Source: Marisimplicoccus sp038147335
GTDB taxonomy: Bacteria; Bacteroidota; Bacteroidia; Flavobacteriales; Flavobacteriaceae
Length of the DNA stretch: 64,000 nucleotides
Direction: 5' to 3'
Assembly: GCA_038147335.1 (NCBI GenBank)
Contig: JAYQTK010000002.1
Span: forward strand, 434,001-498,000
This document shows, one piece after another, positions 1 through 7,707 of the stretch (its first letter is position 1; each line of letters begins with the position of its first letter). Position numbers and translations under genes: made by a program. The notes below the pieces were generated by a model. It was not told the origin of the DNA. It saw only the letters and a list, made by a program, of their open reading frames with translations, and ran no database searches.

Positions 1-305
1 ATCAAGGCTTGATTAATAAAATTTATGGTGATAATGAATCATACGATAGTCAAGAAATAGAAAATTCAGCAGTTGATTTGAATGTTGACCTTGAAAGCAA
101 AGTTCAGGATAAGTATGAATATGTTGAGACTATTGAAGAAGAAGAAACTCTTTCTCTTCAGGACAAGGAACTAGAAATGATTAAACAAGCTTTAATTAGG
201 ACTAATGGAAGAAGAAAAAATGCTGCTAAAGAGCTAGGTATATCAGAAAGAACATTATACAGAAAAATTAAACAACATAATCTTGGAGATGTTTCAGAAT
301 TTTAA
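1..305 (+). CDS. Sigma-54-dependent transcriptional activator, C-terminal end (5' partial)
   Basis: Open from the left edge of the window (codons in frame from base 3), so only about the last 100 residues are visible. The final 45 residues form a Fis-type helix-turn-helix, with the recognisable NGRRKNAAKELGISERTLYRK stretch split around the AAKELGISERTLYRKIK core, typical of the DNA-binding tail of NtrC-family activators. The acidic segment before it (EEEETLSLQDKE) is a linker. The ATPase domain lies outside the window. In Flavobacteriia a sigma-54 activator commonly precedes lptE and secG, which matches the context here. The stop overlaps the start of lptE by 17 bases, so the two are probably co-transcribed. 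The target genes cannot be told from this fragment. Confidence 0.8.
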   Translation, partial: QGLINKIYGDNESYDSQEIENSAVDLNVDLESKVQDKYEYVETIEEEETLSLQDKELEMIKQALIRTNGRRKNAAKELGISERTLYRKIKQHNLGDVSEF

Positions 306-813
306 AAGAGATTTTTTACTTTTTAGCTTTTCATTAATAAGTTTCTCATGTGGAATCTACAGCTTTACTGGTTCATCGATTCCAGTAGGAGTTGAAACTT
401 TTCAGGTTGATTATTTTGAAAATACTGCTGGTGGAAAACCTGGGTCTACTGTCGAACCTGGTCTTGACAGAGACTTTACTATTGCATTACAAGACTTGAT
501 TGTTAATCAAACTAGTCTAAACCTTGTTAATGAAGGAGGTGATATAATATACAGTGGAGAAATTGTTGAGTTTAGTGTTACACCTATGGCAGCCACTGCT
601 GAGATTAGAGCAGCTCAAAACAGATTAACAATGGCTGTAATGGTTAGTTATGAAAATGTTTTAAATGAAGAGGACAACATAGAAAAAAGATTCTCGTTTT
701 ATTATGATTTTCCAGGCAATCTTCAAGTATACGATATAAAAGATACTGCACTTCAAGAAATTTTTGAGAGAATTACTCAAGATATCTTTAATGAAACATT
801 AGCAAAATGGTAA
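289..813 (+). CDS. lptE: LptE-like LPS assembly lipoprotein
   Basis: Predicted outer-membrane lipoprotein of about 174 residues. It begins with a short hydrophobic signal ending in a lipobox (LISFSC, acylated Cys about residue 21), followed by the YSFTGSSIP segment typical of Bacteroidota LptE. LptE plugs the LptD barrel that inserts lipopolysaccharide in the outer leaflet. I chose the ATG at 289 over the in-frame TTG at 283 because it starts the signal peptide directly. It overlaps the regulator before it and the next gene by 7 bases, so it sits inside an operon. The lptD gene is not in this window. The family call rests on the lipobox, size and position before secG, not on catalytic residues. 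Confidence 0.75.
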   Translation: MFQNFKRDFLLFSFSLISFSCGIYSFTGSSIPVGVETFQVDYFENTAGGKPGSTVEPGLDRDFTIALQDLIVNQTSLNLVNEGGDIIYSGEIVEFSVTPMAATAEIRAAQNRLTMAVMVSYENVLNEEDNIEKRFSFYYDFPGNLQVYDIKDTALQEIFERITQDIFNETLAKW

Positions 814-1412
814 ATAAAACAGGTGATTCATTCTCAAAAATTTTAAATGGATTTGATCCATCAGATTCTTCAACATCCACTATTTTAAAAGGAATACTTA
901 ATACTTATCCTTTTTTTCAATCAGCATCAGCTTATTATTTAAAAACACTTAAAGTTCAGAAAAAAGAGTCTTTCAATGAGTTACTTCCAAAGACTGCTAT
1001 CTTAACACACAATAGGTCTATACTAAGGAACTGGATATATGAAAAGGAAGAAAATAAAATTAATAAGGAGGTTGATAAAATTGAAAAATATTCCTTTTTA
1101 GATTGGTTTGATGTAATAAATGAAAGTGAATCAAATTTAGATTACAAGATTGATTTAATTGATAAATTCATAAAGAATTCTCCAAAAATTAATATTGACA
1201 AGGAATATAAGTCTGATATTGAAATTATTCCTGAATCTAAGATTAAAGATGATTTAATAACTGAGACGCTCGCAAAAATTTATATTGATCAAAAAAAATA
1301 TAATAAAGCGATGAAAGCTTATAATATATTAAGCTTGAAATATCCAAAAAAAAGTAGTTTCTTTGCAGACCAAATTGAAAGGATAAAAAACTTAAAAAAA
1401 AATAATAATTAA
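807..1412 (+). CDS. TPR-like hypothetical protein between lptE and secG
   Basis: About 201 residues, highly charged and Lys/Glu/Ile-rich, with no signal peptide or membrane segment. The C-terminal 50 residues (ETLAKIYIDQKKYNKAMKAY and what follows) look like one TPR helix pair ending in YPKKSSFFADQIERIKNL, a pattern also seen at the end of the unnamed protein that Flavobacteriia keep between lptE and secG. The N-terminal two thirds has no recognisable domain. The ATG overlaps the lptE stop and the stop lies two bases before secG, so the gene belongs to this operon. A protein-protein interaction role is likely from the TPR; nothing more can be said. Confidence 0.7.
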   Translation: MVNKTGDSFSKILNGFDPSDSSTSTILKGILNTYPFFQSASAYYLKTLKVQKKESFNELLPKTAILTHNRSILRNWIYEKEENKINKEVDKIEKYSFLDWFDVINESESNLDYKIDLIDKFIKNSPKINIDKEYKSDIEIIPESKIKDDLITETLAKIYIDQKKYNKAMKAYNILSLKYPKKSSFFADQIERIKNLKKNNN

Positions 1413-1414
1413 TC

Positions 1415-1759
1415 ATGGGAACCTTTTGGATATTAGTATCGCTGATTTTATTTGTTTGTGTTTTATTAATACTTGTGATTATGGTTCAAAACCCTAAAGG
1501 AGGAGGTCTATCTTCGACTTTTGGTGGAGGGCAACAACAAATTGGTGGTGTAAAAAGCACCACAGATTTTCTTGATAAAAGCACATGGGCTCTTGCTATA
1601 ATTATTCTTGTTTTGATTCTTATTTCAAACGTAACATTAATGAATGATTCAGATAACTCTGATTCAATTCTAATTGATGAATCAATTCCTGAGCAAACCA
1701 TTCCAGAAATTCCAGAACAAAGTATTCCTGAGATTCCCACTGAAACTATAGATGATTAA
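1415..1759 (+). CDS. secG: Preprotein translocase subunit SecG
   Basis: About 114 residues. Two hydrophobic segments (about 4-24 and 55-75) flank the conserved cytosolic loop with VMVQNPKGGGLSSTFGGG, the hallmark of SecG. The protein is an accessory subunit of the SecYEG channel in the inner membrane and assists SecA-driven export. The tail after the second membrane helix is acidic and contains a near-perfect 8-residue repeat (IPEQTIPE / IPEQSIPE). It ends an operon-like run with lptE; an inverted repeat follows before groES. Confidence 0.9.
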   Translation: MGTFWILVSLILFVCVLLILVIMVQNPKGGGLSSTFGGGQQQIGGVKSTTDFLDKSTWALAIIILVLILISNVTLMNDSDNSDSILIDESIPEQTIPEIPEQSIPEIPTETIDD

Positions 1760-1761
1760 TG

Positions 1762-1791
1762 TCATGATGTCATGAAAAATACTTTTTCATG
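1762..1791. promoter_or_regulatory. Inverted and direct repeats in the secG-groES intergenic region
   Basis: CATGAAAAA (1771-1779) and TTTTTCATG (1783-1791) form a perfect 9-bp inverted repeat around TAC. TCATGA also occurs twice just upstream at 1762-1767 and 1770-1775, so three TCATG units cluster here. The spot is about 50 bases before groES. It could be an operator for a heat-shock regulator or a weak terminator for secG, although no T-run follows the hairpin. It does not resemble the CIRCE element (TTAGCACTC-N9-GAGTGCTAA). The function is inferred. Confidence 0.45.
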
Positions 1792-1840
1792 CATTTTAAA
1801 TGATATGGCATAGTTTGTGAAATTTTAAAAATAAAAAAAC

Positions 1841-2119
1841 ATGAGCAAAATTAATATTAAACCACTTGCAGATAGAGTTTTAGTTCAACCTTCTGAAGCC
1901 GAAACAACTACTTCATCTGGGATCATTATTCCAGATACTGCAAAAGAGAAGCCTCAGAGAGGAAAAATTGTTGCAGCTGGACCTGGAACAAAAGACAACC
2001 CAGTAACTTTAAAAGCTGGAGATATTGTTCTTTATGGAAAATATGCTGGAACTGAGCTTCAACACGATGGTGTTGATTATTTAATAATGAAAGAAAGTGA
2101 TATTCTTGCAATTGTATAA
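1841..2119 (+). CDS. groES: Co-chaperonin GroES
   Basis: 92 residues, full length for the family. It starts INIKPLADRVLVQPSEAE, carries the mobile loop with TTTSSGIIIPDTAKEKP, and continues with GKIVAAGPG and the LYGKYAGTE dome strand. The heptameric lid closes the GroEL folding chamber in the cytoplasm and binding is ATP dependent. It lies 16 bases before groEL as the usual bicistronic operon. Control probably acts in the 80-base leader, which holds inverted repeats. Confidence 0.97.
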   Translation: MSKINIKPLADRVLVQPSEAETTTSSGIIIPDTAKEKPQRGKIVAAGPGTKDNPVTLKAGDIVLYGKYAGTELQHDGVDYLIMKESDILAIV

Positions 2120-2135
2120 CTAAACTTAAATAAAA

Positions 2136-3770
2136 ATGGCAAAAAAAATTGAATTTGATATAGAAGCGCGTGATGGTATAAAGCGAGGAGTAGATGCTCT
2201 TGCTAATGCTGTTAAAGTAACATTAGGTCCAAAAGGAAGAAATGTAATTATAGGAAAATCTTTTGGTGCTCCTCAAGTAACTAAAGATGGAGTTACTGTT
2301 GCTAAAGAGATTGAACTTAAAGATAATCTGGAAAACATGGGTGCACAGATGGTAAAAGAAGTAGCATCTAAAACAAATGACCTAGCTGGGGATGGTACTA
2401 CTACTGCTACAATACTTGCGCAGTCCATTGTTACAGAAGGGCTTAAAAATGTTGCAGCTGGAGCAAATCCAATGGATTTAAAAAGGGGTATTGATAAAGC
2501 TGTTTTTTCTGTTGTTAATGCTCTAGAGAAACAATCAGTTGAAATTGGAAGTGCATCAGAAAAGATTCTTCAAGTTGCGAGTATCTCAGCTAACAATGAC
2601 GAAACTATTGGTAAATTAATTACTGAAGCATTTGAAAAAGTTGGTAAAGAAGGAGTAATTACAGTAGAAGAAGCTAAAGGAACTGACACATATGTTGACG
2701 TAGTTGAAGGTATGCAATTTGATAGAGGGTATATTTCCCCATATTTTGTTACTGATTCAGAGAAAATGGAGGCAGATTTGGATACTCCTCAAATTCTTAT
2801 AACTGATAAGAAAATATCAGTCATGAAAGATTTACTTCCTATTCTTGAGCCAGTTGCCCAATCAGGTAAACCTCTTTTAATAATTGCAGAGGATATCGAT
2901 GGAGAAGCATTAGCCACTTTAGTAGTAAATAAATTAAGAGGTTCTTTGAAAATCGCAGCTGTTAAAGCACCTGGGTTTGGAGACAGAAGGAAGGCAATGC
3001 TTGAAGATATTGCTATTTTAACTGGTGGTACTGTTATATCTGAAGAAAGAGGCTTTACTCTTGAAAATACAACCATAGATATGCTTGGAACTGCAGAAAA
3101 GGTAACAATTGACAAGGATAACACAACTATAGTTAATGGATCCGGAAACAAAAAAGATATAAAATCTCGAGTGAGCCAAATTAAAGCTCAAATTGAAACT
3201 ACAACTTCAGATTATGATAAAGAAAAGCTTCAAGAAAGGCTAGCAAAACTTGCTGGTGGTGTTGCAGTTCTTTATGTTGGTGCTCCATCAGAGGTTGAGA
3301 TGAAAGAGAAAAAAGATAGAGTTGATGATGCACTTCATGCTACTAGAGCTGCTATCGAGGAGGGAATTGTAGCAGGTGGTGGTGTTGCTCTTCTAAATTC
3401 AAAAAATGAATTAGAAAAGTTAAAATCATCAAATGCTGACGAAGCAACAGGTATCCAGATTGTAAACAAAGCAATCGAAACTCCTCTTAGAACTATTGTT
3501 GAAAATTCTGGAGGAGAAGGATCAGTAGTTGTATCAAAAGTTCTTGATGGAGATAAAAACTTTGGATACAATGCAAAAGAGGGTAAATATGTTGATATGT
3601 TAAAAGAAGGTATAATCGATCCTAAAAAAGTGACAAGAGTTGCTCTTGAAAATGCAGCATCTGTAGCTGGAATGATATTAACTACAGAATGTGCATTAGT
3701 AGACATCAAAGAAGACAACCCTGCGCCAATGCCACCAATGGGTGGAGGAGGAATGCCAGGCATGATGTAA
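2136..3770 (+). CDS. groEL: Chaperonin GroEL
   Basis: 544 residues, normal length, ending in the glycine-methionine tail (GGGGMPGMM) that lines the cavity. The equatorial ATP site is visible in VTLGPKGRNV (about residues 27-36) and AGDGTTTATILAQS (about 85-98), with the catalytic Asp in the NNDETIGKLI region further on. The product is a 14-mer that refolds stress-denatured proteins with GroES. A strong intrinsic terminator lies 20 bases after the stop, so groESL forms one transcription unit. Long antisense frames opposite this gene are coding shadows. Confidence 0.98.
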   Translation: MAKKIEFDIEARDGIKRGVDALANAVKVTLGPKGRNVIIGKSFGAPQVTKDGVTVAKEIELKDNLENMGAQMVKEVASKTNDLAGDGTTTATILAQSIVTEGLKNVAAGANPMDLKRGIDKAVFSVVNALEKQSVEIGSASEKILQVASISANNDETIGKLITEAFEKVGKEGVITVEEAKGTDTYVDVVEGMQFDRGYISPYFVTDSEKMEADLDTPQILITDKKISVMKDLLPILEPVAQSGKPLLIIAEDIDGEALATLVVNKLRGSLKIAAVKAPGFGDRRKAMLEDIAILTGGTVISEERGFTLENTTIDMLGTAEKVTIDKDNTTIVNGSGNKKDIKSRVSQIKAQIETTTSDYDKEKLQERLAKLAGGVAVLYVGAPSEVEMKEKKDRVDDALHATRAAIEEGIVAGGGVALLNSKNELEKLKSSNADEATGIQIVNKAIETPLRTIVENSGGEGSVVVSKVLDGDKNFGYNAKEGKYVDMLKEGIIDPKKVTRVALENAASVAGMILTTECALVDIKEDNPAPMPPMGGGGMPGMM

Positions 3771-3790
3771 TAGATTAACCACAAATATAA

Positions 3791-3818
3791 AAACCTGCTT
3801 TTCAGCAGGTTTTTTTTG
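3791..3818 (+). terminator. Rho-independent terminator of groESL
   Basis: Eight-base-pair stem AACCTGCT (3792-3799) / AGCAGGTT (3804-3811) with loop TTTC and a run of eight T. It directly abuts the purH promoter element. Confidence 0.93.
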
Positions 3819-3826
3819 TACTTTTG
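3819..3826 (+). promoter_or_regulatory. Bacteroidota -7 promoter element of purH
   Basis: TACTTTTG matches the Bacteroidota -7 consensus TAnnTTTG and lies ten bases before the purH ATG at 3837, implying a very short leader. No TTG is seen at the expected -33 distance, which is occupied by the groEL terminator hairpin. Confidence 0.6.
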
Positions 3827-3836
3827 TTTTCTTCAT

Positions 3837-5348
3837 ATGAAAAAGATTTCTTCAGCACTAATTTCTGTTTTTAACAAAGATAAAATTGAGCATTTGTGTC
3901 AAATTCTTACAGACAATAATGTTAAAATATATTCTACTGGAGGAACCTATGAATATATAAATAGTCTAGGTATTAAGCTTGAAAAAGTAGAGGACTTAAC
4001 AACATACCCATCTATTTTAAATGGAAGAGTAAAAACTCTTCATCCAAAAATATTTGGTGGAATATTAAAAACTAATTCAAAGTCTGACATTGATGAATCA
4101 AAAAAATATGAAATTCCTGATATAGATCTTGTTGTAGTTGATCTATATCCTTTTGAAGAGACTGTCAAGAATTCAAATAACCATGAGGATATAATTGAAA
4201 AGATTGATATAGGAGGGATTTCTCTTATTAGAGCTGCAGCAAAAAATTATGAAAATGTCACTTGTATATCATCTAAAAATCAATACGATGAATTGATTAA
4301 TATTTTAAAGAATGATTGTAAAACAGATATAGAATATAGAAAGAGACTAGCATTTGAAGCATTTCAAAAAAGCTCAGATTATGACTACAAGATTTCATCT
4401 TATTTAAATAACAAGAATATTAATACAAATTCTGATAAGGATGCTGTAAAAGAGTTAAGGTATGGAGAAAACCCTCATCAAAATGGAAGATTTATTGGGC
4501 AAATTGATAAAATATTTGAACAAATTCATGGTAAAGATATTTCATACAATAATCTTTTAGATATAGATTCAGCAATAGGACTTCTTAAAGACTTGGAAAC
4601 CAAAAAATCAGTTTTTCTAATACATAAGCATAACAACCCATGTGGTGTTGCTATTAGGGATAATTTATTAGATGCCTATTTAGATGCACTATCATGTGAT
4701 AATGTATCTGCTTTTGGTGGAATATTAACTTCTAACCAAGCTATTGATATAAAAGTTGCTGAGGAAATTAATAAACTATTCTTCGAAGTTTTAATTGCAC
4801 CAAATTATAGTGATAGTGCATTGGATTTATTAAAATCTAAAAAGAATAGAATAATTATAAAATTAAAATCTTTTCCAATAAACAAACTACAAACTCGATC
4901 ATGTCTTAATGGAATTCTTGAGCAAGATATAGATGATAAAATTGAAAAATTTGAAGATTTTAAAGTTGTTACAAATATATCTCCAAATTCTACAAAATCT
5001 GATGATCTTGTATTAGCATCAATTATTGTAAAACATACAAAATCCAATTGCATAGCAATTGTAAAAAACAAACAATTAATTGGATCTGGTATGGGACAAG
5101 TATCAAGAATAGATGCATTAAATCAAGCAATTGAGAAATCTAACAAATTTGGTTTTGATCTAAATGAATCTTGTTTAGCAAGTGATGCCTTCTTTCCATT
5201 TTCAGATTGTGTTGAAATATCACATGCAAATAATATAAACTCGATTGTTCAACCAGGAGGTTCAATTAAAGATCAGGATTCCATTGATTTTTGTAATAAA
5301 AATGGGATGTCTATGGTTTTTTCAGGAATAAGACATTTTAGACATTAA
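3837..5348 (+). CDS. purH: Bifunctional AICAR transformylase / IMP cyclohydrolase PurH
   Basis: Catalyses the last two steps of purine synthesis (AICAR to FAICAR with 10-formyl-THF, then to IMP). The N-terminal MGS-like cyclohydrolase domain (about residues 1-150) has STGGTYEYI and NGRVKTLHPKIFGGIL. The transformylase domain follows, with RYGENPHQNG and IHKHNNPCGVAI holding the catalytic Lys-His pair, and SAFGGIL. The ATG at 3837 gives MKKISSALISVF, which matches the family start; an upstream TTG would add seven unlikely residues and overlap the promoter. About 503 residues, normal length. It is monocistronic by appearance. The other purine genes here (purN, purF) are about 40 kb away. Confidence 0.95.
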   Translation: MKKISSALISVFNKDKIEHLCQILTDNNVKIYSTGGTYEYINSLGIKLEKVEDLTTYPSILNGRVKTLHPKIFGGILKTNSKSDIDESKKYEIPDIDLVVVDLYPFEETVKNSNNHEDIIEKIDIGGISLIRAAAKNYENVTCISSKNQYDELINILKNDCKTDIEYRKRLAFEAFQKSSDYDYKISSYLNNKNINTNSDKDAVKELRYGENPHQNGRFIGQIDKIFEQIHGKDISYNNLLDIDSAIGLLKDLETKKSVFLIHKHNNPCGVAIRDNLLDAYLDALSCDNVSAFGGILTSNQAIDIKVAEEINKLFFEVLIAPNYSDSALDLLKSKKNRIIIKLKSFPINKLQTRSCLNGILEQDIDDKIEKFEDFKVVTNISPNSTKSDDLVLASIIVKHTKSNCIAIVKNKQLIGSGMGQVSRIDALNQAIEKSNKFGFDLNESCLASDAFFPFSDCVEISHANNINSIVQPGGSIKDQDSIDFCNKNGMSMVFSGIRHFRH

Positions 5349-5363
5349 TTGGTATTATTTAAC

Positions 5364-5371
5364 TAACTTTG
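5364..5371 (+). promoter_or_regulatory. Candidate -7 element for the mre operon
   Basis: TAACTTTG fits TAnnTTTG and ends nine bases before the mreB ATG at 5381. No clear -33 TTG is found at the proper spacing. Confidence 0.55.
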
Positions 5372-5380
5372 CAAACTATT

Positions 5381-6400
5381 ATGGGATTTTTCACAGAAGA
5401 AATAGCTATTGATCTTGGGACTGCAAACACTTTAATTATTCATAATGATAAAGTTGTCATTAATAGTCCCTCTATTGTTGCAATGGATAGGTCTACAAAA
5501 AAAATAATAGCTATTGGTGAAGAAGCAAAATTCATGCAAGGTAAAACTCATGAAAATATCAAAACAATTAGACCTCTCAAGGATGGAGTTATTGCTGATT
5601 TTGAAGCATCAGAAAAAATGATTAGTGAGTTAATTAGAAGTATTCCTACTCTAAAAAAAAGATGGTTTTCTCCTTCTTTGACGATGGTAATTTGTATTCC
5701 TTCAGGAATTACAGAAGTTGAAATGAGAGCTGTAAAAGAATCTGCTGAAAGAGTAAATGGAAAGGAAGTATATTTAATTCATGAACCTATGGCAGCAGCA
5801 ATTGGTATTGGAATTGACATAGTAAAACCAAAAGGTAATATGGTTGTAGATATTGGAGGTGGTACAACTGAAATTGCTGTTATAGCATTAGCAGGTATTG
5901 TATGTGAAAAGTCATTGAAAGTAGCTGGTGATATGCTTACCAATGATATAGTATACTACATGAGGACTAAACATAATTTATATATAGGTGATAGAACAGC
6001 AGAAAAAATTAAAATTGAAGTAGGGTCTGTAACTGAAAGTTTAGATGATCCTCCTGAAGACATGCATGTTCAAGGAAGAGATCTTTTGTCTGGTAAACCT
6101 AAGGAGAAGGTAATCTCTTACATAGAAGTTGCAAAGGCAATTGACAAATCTATAATTAGAATTGAGGACTCAATCATGGAGACTCTATCTCAAACACCCC
6201 CAGAACTTGCAGCAGATATTTATAATACAGGAATATACTTAGCTGGAGGAGGAGCACTTCTTAGAGGCTTAGATGAAAGATTGTCAAAGAAAACTGATCT
6301 ACCTGTTTATATTGCTGAAGATCCACTTCAAGCAGTAGTTAGAGGAACAGGAATTGCCCTGAAGAATATAGAAAAATTTAAGTCTGTTCTAATTAAGTAG
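5381..6400 (+). CDS. mreB: Rod shape-determining actin homologue MreB
   Basis: About 339 residues. The actin-fold phosphate loops are visible as IAIDLGTANT (about residues 8-17) and VVDIGGGTTEIAVIA (about 160), with the adenosine loop LAGGGALLRGL near 290. MreB forms membrane-bound filaments that guide side-wall peptidoglycan synthesis. I chose the ATG at 5381 (MGFFTEEIAIDLGT) rather than a TTG 12 bases earlier that lies in the -7 promoter element. It heads the order mreB-mreC-mreD-mrdA-rodA, the complete elongasome core. Confidence 0.96.
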   Translation: MGFFTEEIAIDLGTANTLIIHNDKVVINSPSIVAMDRSTKKIIAIGEEAKFMQGKTHENIKTIRPLKDGVIADFEASEKMISELIRSIPTLKKRWFSPSLTMVICIPSGITEVEMRAVKESAERVNGKEVYLIHEPMAAAIGIGIDIVKPKGNMVVDIGGGTTEIAVIALAGIVCEKSLKVAGDMLTNDIVYYMRTKHNLYIGDRTAEKIKIEVGSVTESLDDPPEDMHVQGRDLLSGKPKEKVISYIEVAKAIDKSIIRIEDSIMETLSQTPPELAADIYNTGIYLAGGGALLRGLDERLSKKTDLPVYIAEDPLQAVVRGTGIALKNIEKFKSVLIK

Positions 6401-6407
6401 TTTTTTA

Positions 6408-7211
6408 ATGCAGTCAATAATTAATTCCATAGTTAAAAATAGGAACTTAATTATATATCTTTTCCTTTCATTTGTTACTTTCAACTATTTATACAATAAT
6501 AGTTCAGTTCACTACTCTGGCTTTGGAAAAGTTGGAACATTTATTTCAGGTTCAACTTCTAGTATTTACTCATACATAAATTCTTATTTTAATCTTAGAC
6601 AAGAGAATAATAAGTTAATTGAAGAAAACCTAGAATTAAAAAAATATGAATCTCAATTTATTGATAAGTCTGATACAAGAGATATTTCAGAAAATAAAAT
6701 TGATAAAACCATAAGTGCAAAAGTGATATTGAACTCAATTAACAAGAGTAAAAATATTATAGTAATCAATAAAGGAGAACTTAATGGAATAACTAAAGAA
6801 ATGGGAGTTATATCTTCAAAAGGGGTTGTTGGAATTATAAAAAATATAACAGATAATTACTCCTCAATTGTTTCATTACTTAATACAGATCTAAAAATAA
6901 ATGCTATTTTGAAGAACACCTCTACTATAGGATCAATAAGTTGGAATGGTTTAGATCCTAGAATTGTTCAACTTAATGATATTCCTCTAAGTAGTTCAAT
7001 TAAACTTGGAGATACAATTATAACCGGGGGTATGTCATTTTATTTTCCTAAAGGAATACCGATTGGAAGAATAGAAGATTATAATAACACGTCACTTGAG
7101 GGATATTATTCTATCGATGTATCAATTTTCAGTGACTTTTCTTCACTTTCTAATCTTTACATATTACAGAGAACTGATAATGATGAAATTAAATCCTTAT
7201 TAAATGAATAG
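6408..7211 (+). CDS. mreC: Rod shape-determining protein MreC
   Basis: About 267 residues. One N-terminal membrane helix (about 12-28) is followed by a short coiled coil (RQENNKLIEENLELKKYES, about 65-83) and the periplasmic beta domain, with NKGELNGITKEMGVIS and the DTIITGGMSFYFPKGIPIG signature. MreC bridges MreB to PBP2 and activates it. It starts seven bases after mreB and its end overlaps mreD by 8 bases (shared ATGAATAG), which suggests translational coupling. Confidence 0.92.
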   Translation: MQSIINSIVKNRNLIIYLFLSFVTFNYLYNNSSVHYSGFGKVGTFISGSTSSIYSYINSYFNLRQENNKLIEENLELKKYESQFIDKSDTRDISENKIDKTISAKVILNSINKSKNIIVINKGELNGITKEMGVISSKGVVGIIKNITDNYSSIVSLLNTDLKINAILKNTSTIGSISWNGLDPRIVQLNDIPLSSSIKLGDTIITGGMSFYFPKGIPIGRIEDYNNTSLEGYYSIDVSIFSDFSSLSNLYILQRTDNDEIKSLLNE

Positions 7212-7705
7212 AGAATTAGTTAAAGATTTAATTCTTTCATTAGTAATTATATTATCTCAATTATTGATTTTTAATCATATGAATCTTTTTGGAACTGTAA
7301 GTACCATTTATATATGTTTCTTTATTCATACTTTATAAAACAACATATGATAAAACATATTTAATACTATTTGGATTTTTAGTTGGACTAATAATTGATT
7401 TATCATTGCAAACCTATGGTGCTCATACTCTGGCTTCAATTACAGTATGTTATTTGAGAGAAAAAATAGAGAAATATTCATTTGGAGTAAACTCTATTTT
7501 ACCACTAGCAATGGCTAGGGGTACAAGACTATCAAATAGATTAACATATTTCTTTCTTATCATATTTCTTCATTCATTAATTTATTTTTCTTTAATCTTT
7601 TTTAAATTCGAATTTACATTAACTATATTTTTATATACTCTTATTAATTCAATTATTAACTTTATAATTATTTGGATTATCTCTAAGTTAATTTTCGATA
7701 AATAA
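7204..7705 (+). pseudogene. mreD: Rod shape-determining protein MreD, split by a frameshift
   Basis: From ATG 7204 the frame reads MNRELVKDLILSLVIILSQ, a typical flavobacterial MreD start, then stops at 7336-7338 after FFIHTL. The sense continues in the +1 frame (LYKTTYDKTYLILFGFLVG, then LIIDLSLQTYGAHTLASITV) to the stop at 7705. Removing one base around 7316-7331, for example one T of 7321-7323, joins them into a normal protein of about 166 residues with several membrane helices. Position between mreC and mrdA confirms identity. MreD is an inner-membrane elongasome partner expected to be needed, so a sequence error is as likely as a real mutation. The downstream part has no ATG start nearby. 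Confidence 0.85.
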
Positions 7706-7707
7706 AA

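Noticed and set aside
1760..1840. CIRCE heat-shock operator before groES
   Set aside because: The inverted repeat present does not match TTAGCACTC-N9-GAGTGCTAA.
2789..3784. Long antisense frames opposite groEL
   Set aside because: They mirror the codon pattern of groEL, have no start context or family features, and overlap a certain gene completely.
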